Part shown: in pieces, positions 43,399 to 43,546 of the stretch
How the letters are laid out: each line of letters begins with the position of its first letter
Position numbering within the stretch: the first letter of the stretch is position 1
Assembly (NCBI RefSeq): GCF_900163655.1
Contig: NZ_FWFG01000025.1
Span: forward strand, 1-43,546
From: Brachybacterium nesterenkovii
GTDB lineage: Bacteria; Actinomycetota; Actinomycetes; Actinomycetales; Dermabacteraceae
DNA length: 43,546 nt
Direction: 5' to 3'
Program-made: the position numbers and the translations under genes
The notes under the pieces: generated by a model
Databases searched by the model: none
What the model was told of the DNA's origin: nothing
What the model saw: only the letters and a program-made list of their open reading frames with translations

Positions 43399-43451
43399 GC
43401 CGCGTCGGCATCGTCGTCCGCTTCCTGCTGCGCGACGCCCTGCTGCTCGAC

Positions 43452-43546
43452 GTGCTCGACCGAGCCGTCGGGTCCGAGGCGGATCACGCGGGGCGCCGCT
43501 GGGTCTACACGATCCAGATGACCGTCCGCATGGCCTGTTTCCTCGC
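43452..43546 (+). CDS. Probable DUF3099 family protein, 5' fragment
   Basis: The plus-strand frame at the right edge reads VLDRAVGSEADHAGRRWVY and then TIQMTVRMACFL before leaving the window. This matches the start of small two-helix actinobacterial DUF3099 proteins (about -RRYLIxMxIRxxCFL-), often found beside SURF1. The only start in the frame is GTG 43452; no ribosome-binding site is evident, so the true start is uncertain. The opposite strand also has an open frame here that ends at the SURF1 start, which weakens the call. Confidence 0.45.
   Translation, partial: MLDRAVGSEADHAGRRWVYTIQMTVRMACFL

Noticed and set aside
43341..43546. Minus-strand partial gene ending at a TGA that overlaps the SURF1 ATG
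   Set aside because: The overlap is attractive, but the translation (EETGHADGHLDRVDPAAPR, then a GSTGP repeat) has no family signal, whereas the plus strand reads a DUF3099-like helix start. Not fully excluded.

Overview
The window is a very GC-rich chromosomal segment from an actinobacterium, most likely of the order Micrococcales and perhaps a Brachybacterium/Dermabacteraceae-like organism (the placement is inferred from gene content and codon use, not from a search). The markers are a Pup-conjugation locus, mycothiol biosynthesis (mshC), RbpA, Ppm1/Lnt and a TatA-TatC-HelY block. No rRNA, tRNA or CRISPR array was seen.

Layout. 1-139: the end of an IS3-type insertion sequence abutting the 3' end of a tetR gene, which is divergent from an oleate hydratase gene (ohyA). 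2.9-7.2 kb (minus strand): an orphan protein, DUF1697, DUF1846, a membrane-anchored protein that looks frameshifted, and a small prepilin peptidase. 7.3-11.5 kb: DUF5703, an acidic protein, mshC, a PAC2 protein and a site-2 protease; the last two share a 25-bp divergent promoter. 11.5-17.6 kb: trmI-arc(mpa)-dop-pup-pafA, the pupylation locus, with no proteasome subunits between pup and pafA. 17.7-24.6 kb: two FKBP prolyl isomerases, priA, and the tightly overlapping fmt-rsmB-rpe. 24.6-25.8 kb (minus): a lone AAA ATPase gene with repeated CATACA boxes in its promoter. 25.9-28.7 kb: an FMN riboswitch controlling a RibM-type transporter, then hisE-hisG and a PH-domain protein. 28.7-29.8 kb (minus): a DUF3866 protein. 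29.9-40.4 kb: a fused pafBC regulator, tatA, tatC, a diacylglycerol-kinase-like gene, helY, an amidohydrolase-like remnant, lnt and ppm1. 40.5 kb to the end: fxsA facing rbpA across a strong bidirectional terminator, then GDPD and SURF1 on the minus strand and the start of a probable DUF3099 gene.

How the genes fit together. Arc/Mpa, Dop, Pup and PafA form a complete tagging, untagging and unfolding set. Pup already ends in Gly-Gly-Glu, the Arc C-terminus lacks the proteasome-docking Gly-Gln-Tyr-Leu tail, and prcB/prcA are absent from their usual place. The sequence therefore points to pupylation working without a 20S proteasome. PafBC, the DNA-damage regulator usually found beside pafA, lies about 12 kb away and next to tat. 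Many genes have a TAnnnT -10 element 6-9 bases before the start codon and no Shine-Dalgarno sequence, which suggests widespread leaderless mRNAs. Within operons, by contrast, 4-base ATGA/GTGA overlaps and clear Shine-Dalgarno sequences dominate.
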